Assembly: GCA_004194705.1 (NCBI GenBank) | Contig: SADC01001291.1 | Coordinates: forward strand, 682,001-746,000 | DNA from: Ditylenchus dipsaci | Taxonomy: Eukaryota > Nematoda > Chromadorea > Rhabditida > Anguinidae | DNA length: 64,000 nucleotides | Direction of reading: 5' to 3' | In this document: positions 12,258-24,369 of the stretch, piece by piece | How positions within the stretch are numbered: the stretch's first letter is position 1 | Layout of the letters: each line of letters opens with the position of its first letter | Made by a program: the position numbers and the translations under genes | Notes under the pieces: model-generated | What the model saw: only the letters and a program-made list of their open reading frames with translations | Database searches by the model: none | What the model was told of the DNA's origin: nothing

Positions 12258-12877
12258 TAATTTATTATTCCTGCTGTGTCTACTTTATTTTGGAATGATG
12301 ATTTTTAGAATTTGAAGTCTAAGATATGCCAGCCGCTAGTTTCTATTAACAGTCAGAGCCCTTGGCCGACGGATAGACCATACCGTGGGCTACCGAGGTG
12401 CCATGACCACCGCTGCATGTTCAAACCAATTCAAAAGTTTTCGACTCATACGGAAGCTGACGACGACTCGATTTCTAACAAAAAAGACTAGAATTTAATT
12501 TTAGGTGTTAAAAACCAACTTAAAAACCGTACAGAAGTTCAATGATGAAGCAATTTTTTGGGACAATCGTTGTCGGAGACCGCACTGGCTTTTTAATCAA
12601 ATTATAGGCCTTGTTTTGTCGGAAATCAAGTTGAAAAATTCGTACAGAAGTTAAATGATTATTGAAAAGTTTGAATTGGCGGGAGACAGCCGCTGCGCGC
12701 AAAAACCATGGTTTTTCAAAAAAATTTACGTAGGTAGCTCCTTTCCCTATTGATCTCTCCAGGAAATCGATGACAGTAGTAAAGGTACCTTGGAACTATG
12801 TGGTCTCCATCACAGCCGACTATTATTTTGGAGGTTATCGAACGCTTGCCACCCAAAATCGGAAACCGGCCGGGCGA

Positions 12878-13593
12878 GAACGACTATCAGTTCGTGGTTC
12901 TGTTGATTCGTGGTAATCGATTCGGGGCACTATCGATTCGTGGCTATCGATTCGTGGTACTATCGATTCGTGGCACTATCGATACGTGGTACTTTTCATT
13001 TGTGACTGGTTAAAATACTTTTCGACCCTGAAAAGGCTCCTTTTCTGCTGGAAATGTCTCTTTGGCACTAGGTCTATTCGTCCACTGGCAATTCATTCAT
13101 GTTTAATTCGTTTACAATCTTTTATGATCCCTTAAGAAACAAATAAAAAATTCTTTGTAAAGACCAAAATTCAGAATCTCAATACCCTGGGTATCTACCC
13201 ACCCCAAGGTGGTCGACCAGAAATGTGTGGAATCATCAGCCGGTATTTATGGCACCAGTGACTCTTACCTTAATTTTACTCACCCCGTGGTAAAGATTCG
13301 ACGTGCAGCATCCTTGATTGGAACAATGTCGAGAGATTCCGAACGGTGCTCGCGATGGCCAACGATTCCAAGAAAGATGAAGGGGAATAAAACCACCATC
13401 CGATACAAAAAGATGTGAATCTGATGCACTTCAATAACCTTGAAAAGGAGCCTTTTCAAGGTCGAAAAGTATTTTAACCAGTCACAAATGAAAAGTACCA
13501 CGAATCGATAGTGCCACGAATCGATAGCCACGAATCGATAGTGCCACGAATCGATTACCACGAATCAAAAGTACCACGAACTGATACTTTACC
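12878..13593. mobile_element. MULE-like element with tandem-array TIRs (GATTCGTGGTACTATC unit)
   Basis: A 9-bp TSD GCCGGGCGA sits at 12869-12877 and 13594-13602. Inverted ends (TATCAGTTCGTGGT) lead into arrays of about 16 bp, ATTCGTGGYACTATCG, at 12890-12990 and complementary arrays at 13497-13580. Beyond the arrays the arms continue as unique inverted sequence (TTCATTTGTGACTGGTTAAA, then GAAAAGGCTCCTTTTC). Confidence 0.75.
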
Positions 13594-13674
13594 GCCGGGC
13601 GACGGGTTACGTACGTCAATTTTTTAAAGGTTCACTCATTTTTTCGCGCCACCCTGCACATTTATTGTTGTCCA

Positions 13675-14040
13675 AAAGGTGGCGAACCGCTAATTTTGCC
13701 TTGGTCCCCCCTGTTGATTTTTTTTGCAATTTTTTTTTCAGTCTAACTGCGTCAAAAACCGTTCCATAGGACGTTTTCCCTCATTCTATAGCGGAAAGAC
13801 GGATTGTATATCAAAATTTGGGTACTTCTTTAGTCCCCCCCCCATACTCGGATTTTTCGAAAAGTGACCCAAAATCACCCTCGAACTCATTTTTCCTGCA
13901 CAACAACATACGAGAATCATTTCTGAACACTTTCTGAATATGAAAAATTAAAAATTCAAAAAAATTCAACAGGGGGACCAAGGCAAAATTAGCGGTTCGC
14001 CACCTTTTGGACATTTGTCCAAAAGGTGGCGAAACGTCCA
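13675..14040. repeat. inverted repeat CAAAAGGTGGCGAA
   Basis: TGTCCAAAAGGTGGCGAACCGC near 13670 and GCGGTTCGCCACCTTTTGGA near 13990 are inverted. Between them CTTGGTCCCCCCTGTTGA pairs with CAACAGGGGGACCAAG. It is a hairpin element without resolved TSD. Confidence 0.55.
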
Positions 14041-14675
14041 TTTACCCATTTATTGCCTGCAACCAGAATAATAAATAGATTTTATTTTGTGACCATAAAG
14101 GAAGCCATATAAGAATTAAGCTACAAAAGGAATGAATTAGAAGTAGGCAGCTGAATTTTAGTTCGGTCTATTTCCTCCTGTAAAATACAGTTCCAGTCCG
14201 TTATCTCAGGTATCGTATTATAGCAGAATTGGGATTATTGTTGAAAATGGAACAGCCCATAATAAACATGCCGATCTCCACCCCTATTTTGAGAATTGTG
14301 ATTGAGAATCATTGCTAAAAATAACATCCCATACTTTTTCTAGTTGCTTCGAAATGCAAATCTTGGTTAATACTTTGGCGGGCATGACGATCACGTTGAA
14401 AGTTGATGCCACGGACACAATCGAAGTTGATTTACCAAGCAAGATTTGGGGACCGAGCAAAAATCGTGTTTTTCACATTACATACTAAAACTTATAAAAA
14501 TTTATTGTCGGCGAGAATAATCGATTTGTAAAAGTAGAACTTTGAAAATCTCTCTATCAAAAAAGTTATGGCTATTTCAAAAAGGCAGAACTTCTCGAAA
14601 CACCCTGTAGTATTATGGCATATGCAAGGTGTCCCAAAAAAATCTAACACTTTTGAATTACTATAACTTTTTTTT

Positions 14676-15489
14676 GGTGACACGACACTTGCGGCCCGGA
14701 AACTTGCGGCCGACACTTGCAGCCCGACACTTGCGGCCGACACTTGAGGCCCAACATTTGCAGCCCGATACTTGGTGACGAAATTTTCGATTCAATTCGT
14801 TGGCTTTTCGCCTGAGCCAAGCACTTTTTGAGTGCTCGGCTGGATTAATGGATGGCTGGGCCTTTGGCCCGGTCTTGTAACAAGAAAAAATGCTTTTCAT
14901 GCAAAAAACAAATATGTTGAAGATGGGTTTGAATACTGAGGCCTACCGCATAAATAACTCCGGTATGCATGCTTTTTTATGCACCCAGAGTCACTTTCGA
15001 ATTCACTTCTAAGGTATGTGGGTGTGCGCATCTCGTTTCCAAGCCCCCAAGCCGCCGAAGGGGCGCAGGGGCTTGAGAGTTAGAGATGCGCGCACTCACT
15101 TACCTTAGACATGGTTCTGAGAAGTACTCTTGATCATAAATGCGTATAGAGACTCTTTTGCCAAGTCCTATGTTGAAAAACATGGCAAAGCAGCCAAATA
15201 AATTACTTAATACGTAGCCCCTGTATTTTGGCTTTCTCCTCCCAGTACAACCCGTCAACCATTTTTAAATAGCTTTTCTGGACACTTAAGTATCGGGCCG
15301 CAAGTGTGGGGGGCAAGTGTGTGCCGCAAGTGTGGGCCGCAAGTGTATGCCGCAAGTGTGGGCTGCAAGTGTGGGGCGCAAGTGTCGGGCCGTAAGTGTC
15401 GGCCGCAAGTGTGGGGCGCAAGTGTCAGCCGCAAGTGTCGGGCCGTAAGTGTCGGCTGCAAGTTTCCGGGCCGCAAGTGTCGTATAACC
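14676..15489. mobile_element. MULE-like element with tandem-array TIRs (CACTTGCGGCC unit)
   Basis: The ends GGTGACACGACACTTGCGG and its degenerate complement enclose arrays of CGACACTTGCGGCC (14685-14770) and inverted GGCCGCAAGTGTCG (15295-15480). The flanks CTTTTTTTT (14667-14675) and CTTTTTTAG (15490-15498) may be a degraded 9-bp TSD. It contains hairpin core copy B. The element itself sits in an older AT-rich repeat ending ACACCCTGTA. Confidence 0.65.
15000..15130. repeat. recurrent hairpin core, copy B
   Basis: GTATGTGGGTGTGCGCATCTC, then a shortened C/G-rich loop (GCCGCCGAAGGGGCGCAGGGG), then AGATGCGCGCACTCACTTAC. Same flanks as copy A, in the same orientation. Confidence 0.75.
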
Positions 15490-15844
15490 CTTTTTTAGGT
15501 CTAATTTTCGAAATCTCTAAATGCAGATCGATTCAGAATTTCATAAGAATTTTTTGGTATATGATGTTGAAAACATGATTTTTGCTTGGTCCGCCCAGTG
15601 GTTTAAGTCCTATTATGTGGATGGTTTTTGGATGGGTAAGGCCCAAACCGCGAATGGACCAAACAAGCGTTGTTGTTTTGACATTCTACAAGGTGTTTCA
15701 TGAAATTTTAAGGGTTTAAAATGGCTGTAACTTTTGATATAGACCGAGTTCTTGTTAGATTTTTTAAAAGAAGACGTTAGCATGAAGAAGGTGTCATAAA
15801 AATATACAATAAATATTATTCTTAAAACCCATTATTAAAAACAC

Positions 15845-17922
15845 CCACCAAAAGGCAGCTCAAAGCGCATGTCCACGAGAAGTGAGTGACCAGTAGGTCC
15901 AGTGGTGCCAATGGTCTCACCATTCCTAGTCTCCAACTCTTGATCGACCTGCAACCATTTGCCAGGCCCTCCACTGTTCATGGAGTAAGGTATGTGGTGG
16001 TTGGTTAAGGGGTAATAGTGCACACCCATCAACTTGTCCCACAACACTCCCTTGTTCCACAGCTCAAAGGTTAGGCCTTGGTCAAGTCGGTTGGTCTCAC
16101 TGAAAACACACACCATATATAATTTAACCAATCTGCTAAAAGTCACATGGACCGGCCAGTTAGCCACCTTTTGCAAAAACTTCAGGGTTTCCTAGATAAA
16201 ATTACACATTTATGTGTAAATTTTCTTTCTAATGTCTTCTAGAAGCTTAGATTTTTTAAGAAATTTGAATCACAGAGGAGAATTATGAAAAATGCTTAGT
16301 TACTGAGATGGGACTTAAAAAAGATGGTCGTCTATTAAAATATTGGCCCTCCAACTTTAGTCCATATATCTAAATTAAAGGAGGGGGGAGGAAGGGGGTA
16401 CTTTATATACGCATCGCCTTTTGTAGAAAGTTCTAAGTTCTCTGGGGGTATTTTAATTTACCTTTTTAGTAAGTTTTTTTTGACTATTAGGTCCAAGAAT
16501 CATCGAGCAATCGATTGCAACCATTATCAGCACTGCTTTGCTGTCATCAACAGCCTCAATTTTGTGATTTTTGGCAAATGACCACCAAATTAGAGAAAAC
16601 CAGCCAAAATAATGCGTATTAGGAACTGAGATTTTTTGCGATTTCAATTTACATTATTTTATACAACCGTATGCTGAAAATGACGGCAAGAAGCAGGACT
16701 ACATTTTGAGCATAAGGTTGCAAATGAGTATGTAAATAAAAATTGGGGAAAAACGTCAGTTCCAGGATACTACCGAAAAGTACTGGTATAGTCCTATTGA
16801 GGATTTCACCGAATTGGATTTTTTTATATTTTAGCCCTAACTTTATACCAACTTTTCATCTGTATGATAGCTCAAATTAAAGCTCAGAACCTTGGATACA
16901 TTTTGACACTAAACTTGTAAATAAAAGGAAAAAAAATAAGGTCTGCAGCCAGTGGTAGTCGAACCTGTGACCTAAGGCGATGCGTATATAAAGTTCCCCC
17001 CCCCTTTAACATCTTTTTAAAATGGACGGGTAGAAGTTTTGGCGCCTTTTGTCGGAAATCTGGCGTCTTTTTCTCGTAAAAATGACGCCTAATTTTTGTT
17101 TTTGAATTTTACACCTTATTTTAACATGATTCAGTTTAAAATTTCACACCAACGTGTAGCTCCAAATCTCAGCTTTTTAATAAGCTGTGTCACCTGGGTG
17201 TATAATTTAAAAAATATGAAGATTTACGTATTCCAAGAAAGTAAGTTTTCAGCTCAGGTTCGTCCATCTAAATACGTGAATCTCGTAATTTTTGAAATTA
17301 TACAGCTAAGTGTTATGGCTTATTGGAAATCTGAGATTCAGGGCTACAAAATGGTGTAAAAATTAAAATCAAGTTGTGTGAAAATATTGTAGAAAATTCA
17401 AATTCGAAAATTAGGCGCCACATTTACGACAAAAAGGCACCAGATTTCCGACAGAAGGCCATGTTGTCAATTCAACCTTTTGGAATTCTCTTCGTTATTC
17501 AGACACCTGAGGGAATTTCAGTTACTTGGGAAGAAATTGAATTGTTTGGTAATCAGAAATAAATACTCAAAAATGGGTAATTTAGGAGTTAATCAAAACT
17601 TTTACAAAAAGAAAGTGCAGCTAATTTTCCGTACACCAAAAGTGACAATAAACCTACAAAACGAATTCCTGTTCCCAACTTGGTAGACTGCCTTTGACAG
17701 CTACAGTTGTTGACTTGACGTTCTGCAACTTCACGGTGACATAGGAGTGGAAGTCCTCTAAAAGTCAGGATGCTATTGGCCGTAATATGAATATAAAATA
17801 GCTACCTGCAGCACCCCTGCCTTGTAGACGAGCTTTTTTGACTGAAAAAGTGGGACAGTTTGTATGGTGATTCAGAACAGACACTTACTTGTGACACACA
17901 GCAAAGAAGGCAGATTGGACAT
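15845..17922 (-). CDS. unc-13: UNC-13/Munc13, N-terminal exons (C2A domain)
   Basis: UNC-13 primes synaptic vesicles for SNARE-mediated fusion; its N-terminal C2A domain binds RIM in the family. Four exons join in phase: 17889-17922 (start, [11 protein letters not shown]), 17806-17841 ([11 protein letters not shown]), 17658-17757 ([17 protein letters not shown], then PSWEQEF) and 15845-16099 ([20 protein letters not shown], then GPGKWL and [20 protein letters not shown]). Motif order and spacing match the Munc13 C2A module. The start was chosen because MSxLPSLLCV before KKA mirrors the family N-terminus. The last exon ends at GG/GTGTTT, so the gene continues to lower coordinates, but I could not recognise the next exon. 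Intron 3 (16100-17657) carries a piggyBac-like MITE. The C1, MUN and later C2 domains are not in view. Confidence 0.88.
16379..17005. mobile_element. piggyBac-like MITE in UNC-13 intron 3
   Basis: TTAA at 16375-16378 and 17006-17009. The ends AGGAGGGGGG and CCCCCCCCT lead into inverted ACTTTATATACGCATCGCC. The right subterminal part resembles a tRNA 3' half on the minus strand (GGTCACAGGTTCGACTACCA). Closely related to 46050-46873. Confidence 0.75.
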
Positions 17923-18879
17923 GGCACTAATGGGGGTTAGGCAGTTAGTTGATTGCTTCTACTACTCTTTTCTCGCATCTAATATATGGATATAGCTTTG
18001 GAATTAAATAAACAGATCTGAAACGGGGATTTATTTTATAAAAAAAATTAAGGGGGCAAACTTTGGCACTGGTGGAGAATGGGTTGTCATTTTCGCCTAG
18101 GTCCGCTTGTTGGATTTTTTTCGTTAAATATGTCTTGGTCTCCCCTGCTAATTTACACCGAAGCAAAAATGGGAACCGATTCTCCACTAGTGCCCGAATT
18201 TTTTTAATGAATTGAAGAGCCAAAAGAATGGCTTTAGCATGCTTGACATGAAAACTTAAAATTTTCCAAAAAGTTTTTTCAAATCGTTCCGTTTTTGCTA
18301 TTTTGGAGCAAAAAAAAAAGATTTTACCTAAAAACTTCAAAAATAAAAAGATTTTGGGTCCCGGAAAAAGGACAAATCTTTTTTAAAAGGACGATTGCGA
18401 ACTCTGCACAAATATAATTTGAATCAGCATGGGCTCAATTAAAGATTTTACGGTAGTTGTAAAGTTTTTTGTGTCACCGTATTTCCTCTAATAAGGCTGC
18501 CCGCTTGCGTTCAAAATTGTGTTTTTGGCATTTTTTTTTCGGCCCGTTTTTGAAAACTTCTGACATGCAAGTTACCACTCATTTTGTAACTCATCTCACC
18601 GGCTAGAAAATGGTTGGTAACTTGCCTGAGAGAAGTGTTGAAAAATTGGGTCAAAATCACAATGCCAAGAACACAATTTCGAATGCAAGCGGGCAGCCTT
18701 ATTAGAGGAAATACGGCGTGGGTATATAAAGTGTAATTTTGTGTGATAAGTTCTCACGAAAAATCACATGAAAAACAAATTCAAGTCAAGAAGCAATAAA
18801 GATGTGAATGAAAAAACTGACCTAAAATACTAGTAAAATCTTTATTTGTGAAAGAGAATGTCTTATAATAAAAAATATT
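17923..18879. other. upstream of UNC-13; no gene seen
   Basis: It should hold the UNC-13 promoter or 5' UTR, but no motif is identifiable. An inverted pair (near 18500 and 18700, GCAAGCGGGCAGCCTTATTA type) marks another hairpin repeat. The 131-codon minus frame at 17945-18340 lacks any recognisable feature. Confidence 0.4.
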
Positions 18880-19124
18880 GACCCTACTATAGAATACCCC
18901 CCCCCCCCCAAAAAAAAATCCGACCTTTTAAAACTTAAGTAAAAGTACCCAAATATATGTCCCAGACCCCGGAAAATGTGCACAAACTCTTCATTAGTCA
19001 CAACTTCCGTACGCTGGCCTACCCCAAGCCTAAGGGCTAAGCCTAAACTTGTTGTTTGCAAGGGTAGTTACAGCATTTTTTAAAGGTCGGATTTTTGGGG
19101 GGGGGGGTATTCTATAGTAGCGCC
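18880..19124. mobile_element. MITE, GACCCTACTATAGAATACCCC family, 8-bp TSD
   Basis: The exact 8-bp TSD AAAATATT lies at 18872-18879 and 19125-19132. TIRs are GACCCTACTATAGAATACCC and complement GGCGCTACTATAGAATACCC, followed by C/G runs of 10-13. The interior (CTTCCGTACGCTGGCCTACC) is shared with 39082-39318. The superfamily is unassigned; 8-bp TSD and G-rich TIR are compatible with hAT or Merlin. Confidence 0.85.
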
Positions 19125-19173
19125 AAAATATTGATCTATTTTTGCTAACAGTTAGTTTTTGTTAGTTTAAAAT

Positions 19174-19457
19174 AGAGTAGTTCACGGTCGGTTAATTGGG
19201 CCTTACCCGGTTTTCGGTTAACCGGGATTTTGGCTACCCGGTTTTCGGTTACGGTTTTTCAGTTTTTTTTCGGTCGGTTAACCGGCTTGTACCCGGTTTT
19301 CGGTTCTTTTTTTTGTCGTAAATTAACCGAAATTTTGCTGTACCCGGTTTTCGGTTTTCCGGTTTTTTTGTACCCGGTTTTTCGGTCGGTTTTTTTGGCC
19401 AAATACCCGGTCGGTCGGTTAACCGACCGGGTCGGTTAACCGACCGTGAACTACTCT
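19174..19457. mobile_element. MULE-like element, tandem CCCGGTTTTCGGTTAACCGG interior
   Basis: The exact 10-bp TSD AGTTTAAAAT occupies 19164-19173 and 19458-19467. The TIR is AGAGTAGTTCACGGTCGGTT. The whole interior is an imperfect array of TACCCGGTTTTCGGTT / GGTCGGTTAACCG units, so the element is little more than ends plus repeats. Confidence 0.8.
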
Positions 19458-19467
19458 AGTTTAAAAT

Positions 19468-22350
19468 TAGGAAGTAGAAGGCAAGCAAAGTGGGTAAAAA
19501 GGGGATTAACTGTGGGAAGCTTGTTCACAGGTAGATAGGGGGACATCTAGGTGTGGGGGTGTGCACCTAAGTGTCCACATCATCATCCAACATTAATTAT
19601 TATTGCTATTTAGCGCCGTGTGTTGCCCATTGACTATTGCTATTGCTGCTTATTTCCTGAATAATTCAATAGATCTTTATGGTGGGGGAAGGAAGGGCTC
19701 GTTGCTAGGACAGTTGTTTTTGTGGCTACAAATGCAATGGACGTAGGTTTGGTTGCAACCAAGGAATTTAATGGTAAGCACGTCTTTATAAAACCTCTCT
19801 ATCCAACTCAATCTGCAAAACTACACTTCGAATCTGAATAACCCAGATCATTACATAATAGGAGTACAGTCAAGTCCCAATTGGTGCACCCTAGGTTAGC
19901 CGTCAGAAAAAGCATCATATGGGTATGGGTACTCTAACAATATCACACCTGTTGTATCAGCGAGCCCTAGGGCGGTCTCAAGGAGGTATGCCAACTCGAC
20001 TGTATTGATTTAAAAAGAGGGTTAGGCCTGTCCACGGGCCGAAAACGGGCCCAAGTGGGCCTTAGATTGTCTCTGATTTTTACACTGTTTAAAAAAGGAT
20101 TATTCGCAATTTTCATAACTAAGGGTCGAGCTTCAAAAAATATGTAAGGTTTTTAGTAAAGAAACACGGTTTTTTAAATCCCGTTTATCTTCCGTGCTCT
20201 TCGCAAAATCCACCATAGCTCCACCGCTAGCCCCATAGCTCCTGCGAAAATTTTATAAAGTTCCAACCAAACCCCTCTCCCATAGCCAAATATCCTGTTT
20301 TTGCAAAGTCAAAATTCGGGAACCTGTTTTCGGTATGGTTACGAGGCATTCTAAAATAGGTACATTTTGTCACTTTTAGGGAGCGACAATAAAAAGTGGA
20401 GAAAATACGGTAGGCTTTAAATATCAGTCTACTAGCTCAAAGTCGTGTTTTCGTCAAGGCTGTTTATCCAAATAATATGAAGTTTTAAAAAATCAATGTG
20501 CGCTAATAACAAGCTTCTTACTATGGGGAAAACAACAAACATGTGAGAAACTAATGGAAACACATAAAACATGAAATGGAGTATGAATAAAATTAATAAT
20601 AGTTAACAAGAAAAGTAGGGAGCAAAACAACACTCCAACTCACATCTATTTTTAGGTGTAGGAACGTCGAGTGGGTAGACCCCATGTGGATATTTGGAAT
20701 TTTCGTGGTGCATACAACAAAATATTCATATTTCTAACAAAGTTTTTAAAAAATTCCGGGAATTTCTAACACCTGCTCACCCACACAAGATTTTATACAC
20801 CAGCATAAAATAAAAGGCCCAAATACAAATTGATTTTAAACACAGAATTGAAAAAAAATTATTTATTAGCATCAGACCCAGCAAGAATCACAGGATCTTT
20901 CAAAATCTGAACCTCAAACTAAACCGTAAAAAGTTTTTTTGACCTGTTACGTATTTTTTAATCAATCCTGTTACGCTTGTTTTTCTAATTTAAAAGAAGA
21001 CCTATAAAAATCCCTAGCCTTGTCCATGAACTACTATTACTTGATGTGATTCACTTCCTAATACTGATGTAATAATTTAAAAGATCAATTTGAGTTGCTG
21101 TCCCCAAAGTCTGAATTCTTGCCATTTTTGTGTTTTTTTCCGACAAGAAGTTGGCGAAAAAACTTTTTTACCACAAATTTTTTGTTGCTGTAAAAAGATT
21201 TTTCACGGAAAAAATAGCTGCAGAAAAACGTATTTCAGCTGCAGAAAACAATATTTTAGCGGCAAGAAAAGTTCTTTTACGGCAAAAAAGTCGTTTTGTG
21301 GCAGAAAGAAGTATTCCTATGGAAAGAATTTTTGCGATAAAAAATATTTTTACGCCAAGAAAAATATCTAAATAATTTGCTTTGGAAACTTTGTGCATTC
21401 TTTAAATTAGTGTATTTTAACACTTAGAGACTTTTTTAAATTTAATCCAGCTGCACGGAGTGTGTGAAAAAATTGTACACCTAATATTTTTTTGAGTTAG
21501 TAGGACTTAGCTCTGTCGATTTCTGGATTTTTTGGTTCTTCAACATCAAAAACCTCCAACTTTACTTAAAATTCTGTAAAATAGTCGTAAAACTAAAAAA
21601 AAAATTGTTAGTTATACTTGGAAAGCGACACAGTTAAATCCAAGCAATGCTGGCGAAATTTCAAAAGTTGCCAAGTTTTTTTGACACACCCTGTGCCCCA
21701 CTCCAACGTCACCTACTTGCCAATCGAACAAAAAATTCTCCACAAAAACACTGTCAATAAATAAAAATGCCCAATAATAGCAATAAAACGTAGATAAAAT
21801 CTTTTTTTCGGCCCACCCCAAATAAATAGACTGCCAACCTATTTCCAAACCCAATGGCATCATATTTCTTTGCCATGTTGCCCATCTTCTACCAAAACTT
21901 TTTTTGGGGAAAAGGGAAGAAGCCACAAAACTGGGAGGCAATTATATATGGGGGAGGGGGCTATATAGGTAAAATAGCAGCAGCAGCGACTAAAAACTTC
22001 CGATGCATCCAACAAACCCGAAATACTTGAAACCCATAAAAGAAGGGGCTTTGAACTTTTTTGTGCAGCAGAATTCCAAGTTCCTTCACCACCACCAGCA
22101 ATACAAACATGCATGGAGAGGGGGCAGACAGACAACATGGGGACCAGTCGATAGCTGGCTGGCCAGTGGCACAGAAAGCCAATAATCCTTGCTACTAGCA
22201 ACCAGCAGCATGGAGCACCACCCATTATGGCCACATAAAACAATTTTTTGTGCAAGAAAGGCAACAATAGGCACGGCAGACATGTTTTATGTTAGGGATT
22301 AGGAGGGGAAGACACCTTATATTCTTGACTCTTGCTATTTCTTCTTGATT
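19468..22350. other. long stretch without a supported gene
   Basis: AT-rich. At 19685-19770 the plus strand is open into a GTAAGC donor (reads ATNAMDVGLVATKEFNG), a weak exon candidate without partner. At 21130-21370 simple GAAAAA-rich sequence gives artefactual Lys-rich frames. The minus frames at 21612-22283 have no recognisable domain. Confidence 0.35.
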
Positions 22351-22354
22351 AGCT

Positions 22355-23075
22355 ACACGGCGTGTCAAACACTTCGAAAGGCGAAATCGACATTTTTCTT
22401 GTTGAGACAAAACATTGGATAGTAATGTTTTTTTTCAGTTTTCTAATTATTTTTCTCAACTTTCAATTTTTGTTTGTAATTTTTCTGATATATGTCATAT
22501 ATGAAACGTTTCTAGATCATCGGATTGCCCAGAAGTTGCACTATCGATTGATAAAAAAGAATTACCGATTGCATAAAAAATACAGAAAGTTTGAATAAAA
22601 AGAAGTTTGAATTGGCGTTTGGCAAAGTCAAATCGCCAACCTCAAACAGCTTTTTCTCTCAGGTTTCGTGATCAAAAAATTTTCTGGCTGACCAGATTAT
22701 AGCATTTTTCTTCAGCTTTCTAATGGTGTTTTCAGTTTTTCGATTCGATGTCAATTTCTAAATAAACCTAGTGGTTTTATGAAAATCGACATGTTTTAGT
22801 AAGCCAATGGACCACATATCTCCGCTTATATAGTGTAATTTGGAAAAATAAATGACAAAATCGGACTCCTTGCAACTTTTTGGACCAGATTGATAAAAAA
22901 CTGACAAAAGACCGAGAAAAATTTAAAATCTGGAATAAAAAAGTGTCGAACCCTAGGCGGGAACGAACTTTTTGGGATGTCGCTTGAAATACAGCAGAAA
23001 AGTAAGGTCAAATTCAAAATGATGCATGACGGAACGCCAACGTCGATTTCTTCTTTCGACGTGTTCGACACGCCG
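22355..23075. repeat. hairpin element with ACGGCGTGTCRAACACTTCG ends
   Basis: CACGGCGTGTCAAACACTTC near 22357 is inverted as CGTGTTCGACACGCCGTG near 23060, with GCGAAATCGAC continuing the TIR. The two MSNTSK open frames on opposite strands are translations of this TIR, not genes. No TSD was resolved. Confidence 0.6.
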
Positions 23076-23258
23076 TGGCCAGAAGGCAGTAAAAGGGCGC
23101 GCAGTCATCTTATCTATCTTTAAAAGACCATACTTGCTCATGACAATAAAAGCTTGGCAAATTCAAATGCGCGTGGGACACTTTTTTTACTTTGAAAATA
23201 CTTTTCGAATTATGTATTCTGAGTGCATCAAAATAAAAAACAAGATATCCTATAAGTG

Positions 23259-23331
23259 ACTACGTAGCTCAATGGTATAGTGGCGTTGTTTGGCCATTGT
23301 CGAACTCAAGTTCGACTCCCCTGGCTGCTGT
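23259..23331 (+). pseudogene. tRNA-like sequence
   Basis: The A-box-like TAGCTCAATGGTATAGTGG and B-box-like AAGTTCGACTCCCCT have tRNA spacing. The anticodon stem and acceptor ends do not pair well, so I call a relic or SINE head rather than a functional tRNA. Confidence 0.45.
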
Positions 23332-24360
23332 GTTATTTTTTATCATTCTCGTCAATAAATGATTTAAAAAACAATTTCGGAGTAAAAAAGGGCATAAGGG
23401 AGTTTGTGTGAAAAATTCCAAAATGAGAATTTTTTACCCAAAAAATGATGCATGACAGAAATGGGAATTTATCCTAAATGTGAATTTTTCACCCGCAAAA
23501 AATTCCAAATGGGAATTTTTACCCAAACGTCTAAACAGAACGCCAAGTTTGTACACCTTCGAATTCATTCTTATTTTTCGCGCAGTCGCCTGTCTTTTTA
23601 TTGGTTCTCTTAACTTCAAACCCTCAATGATTTTAAGTTCGGTGAATGACTGTCAGTAGTCGACTGACTCTGGTCAGACTCTCGCGTGACTGGCTTTATT
23701 TTTATTATAACTATGACAGGTGTGTTCTCAGAAATCCTTCTCCTTGCCTCAGATTCACTTCTTTACGCATCAGATTCACTGTTTTGTGCTTTATTTTTAT
23801 AGCATAAATAGCAGTCTTGATCCATTCATTCACAATGGTCTCAATCCACGCTCGATGGTCTCTATCCACCTCAGTGGTCCTGATCCAACATCAATGGTGT
23901 ACAATTTTTTGTATACGGTGAACTCTCTCTATAAGACGGAGCAGTATCTTATAGAGGGTCAGTCATGGGTCAACATCAGTCAACATAGATTTTTATCAAT
24001 GGTGAAGTAGTGTAGGCAATCCTATTTTACAAGACCGAAAATGCGATTTTAGCCACCCAAACCGCAAACCCTGGTGGCTGCTACCTGTTCGGATGGATAT
24101 CCAGCTGGATGACCTAAAAAAAGAACAATTCGTCAAATTAAAAAAGAAATTATTCTATCCTACTTAAAATCGTGTTAGAGAGCGGGTTAGTCAGGACCGA
24201 AACCCCGATTTTACCCACCCTGACCCCAAAACTCAGGGTGGGTACCAACTGGTATTCTTGAAAATAACTAACAAACCATCTTATCGTTTGAAAATTTGTG
24301 TGGAAAATCTTGTTCCACAGGACCGAAATTGCGATTTTAGTCACCGAAACCCACGGTTTG
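23332..24360. other. no gene seen
   Basis: It contains short imperfect repeats (AAATTCCAAAATGGGAATTT type, 23405-23530) and CACCC/GGGTG dyads around 24055-24250. No gene features. Confidence 0.4.
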
Positions 24361-24369
24361 CGTGAGGAA

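Noticed and set aside
21090..21398. Overlapping Lys/Ala-rich open frames on both strands
   Set aside because: Simple GAAAAA/GCAGAAA repeat sequence opens several frames at once; no splice or domain evidence.
22086..23141. Two MSNTSK-starting proteins on opposite strands
   Set aside because: They are the same terminal inverted repeat read outward-in, not paralogous genes.
23259..23331. Functional tRNA gene
   Set aside because: A and B boxes are present, but the anticodon arm and acceptor stem do not pair convincingly.
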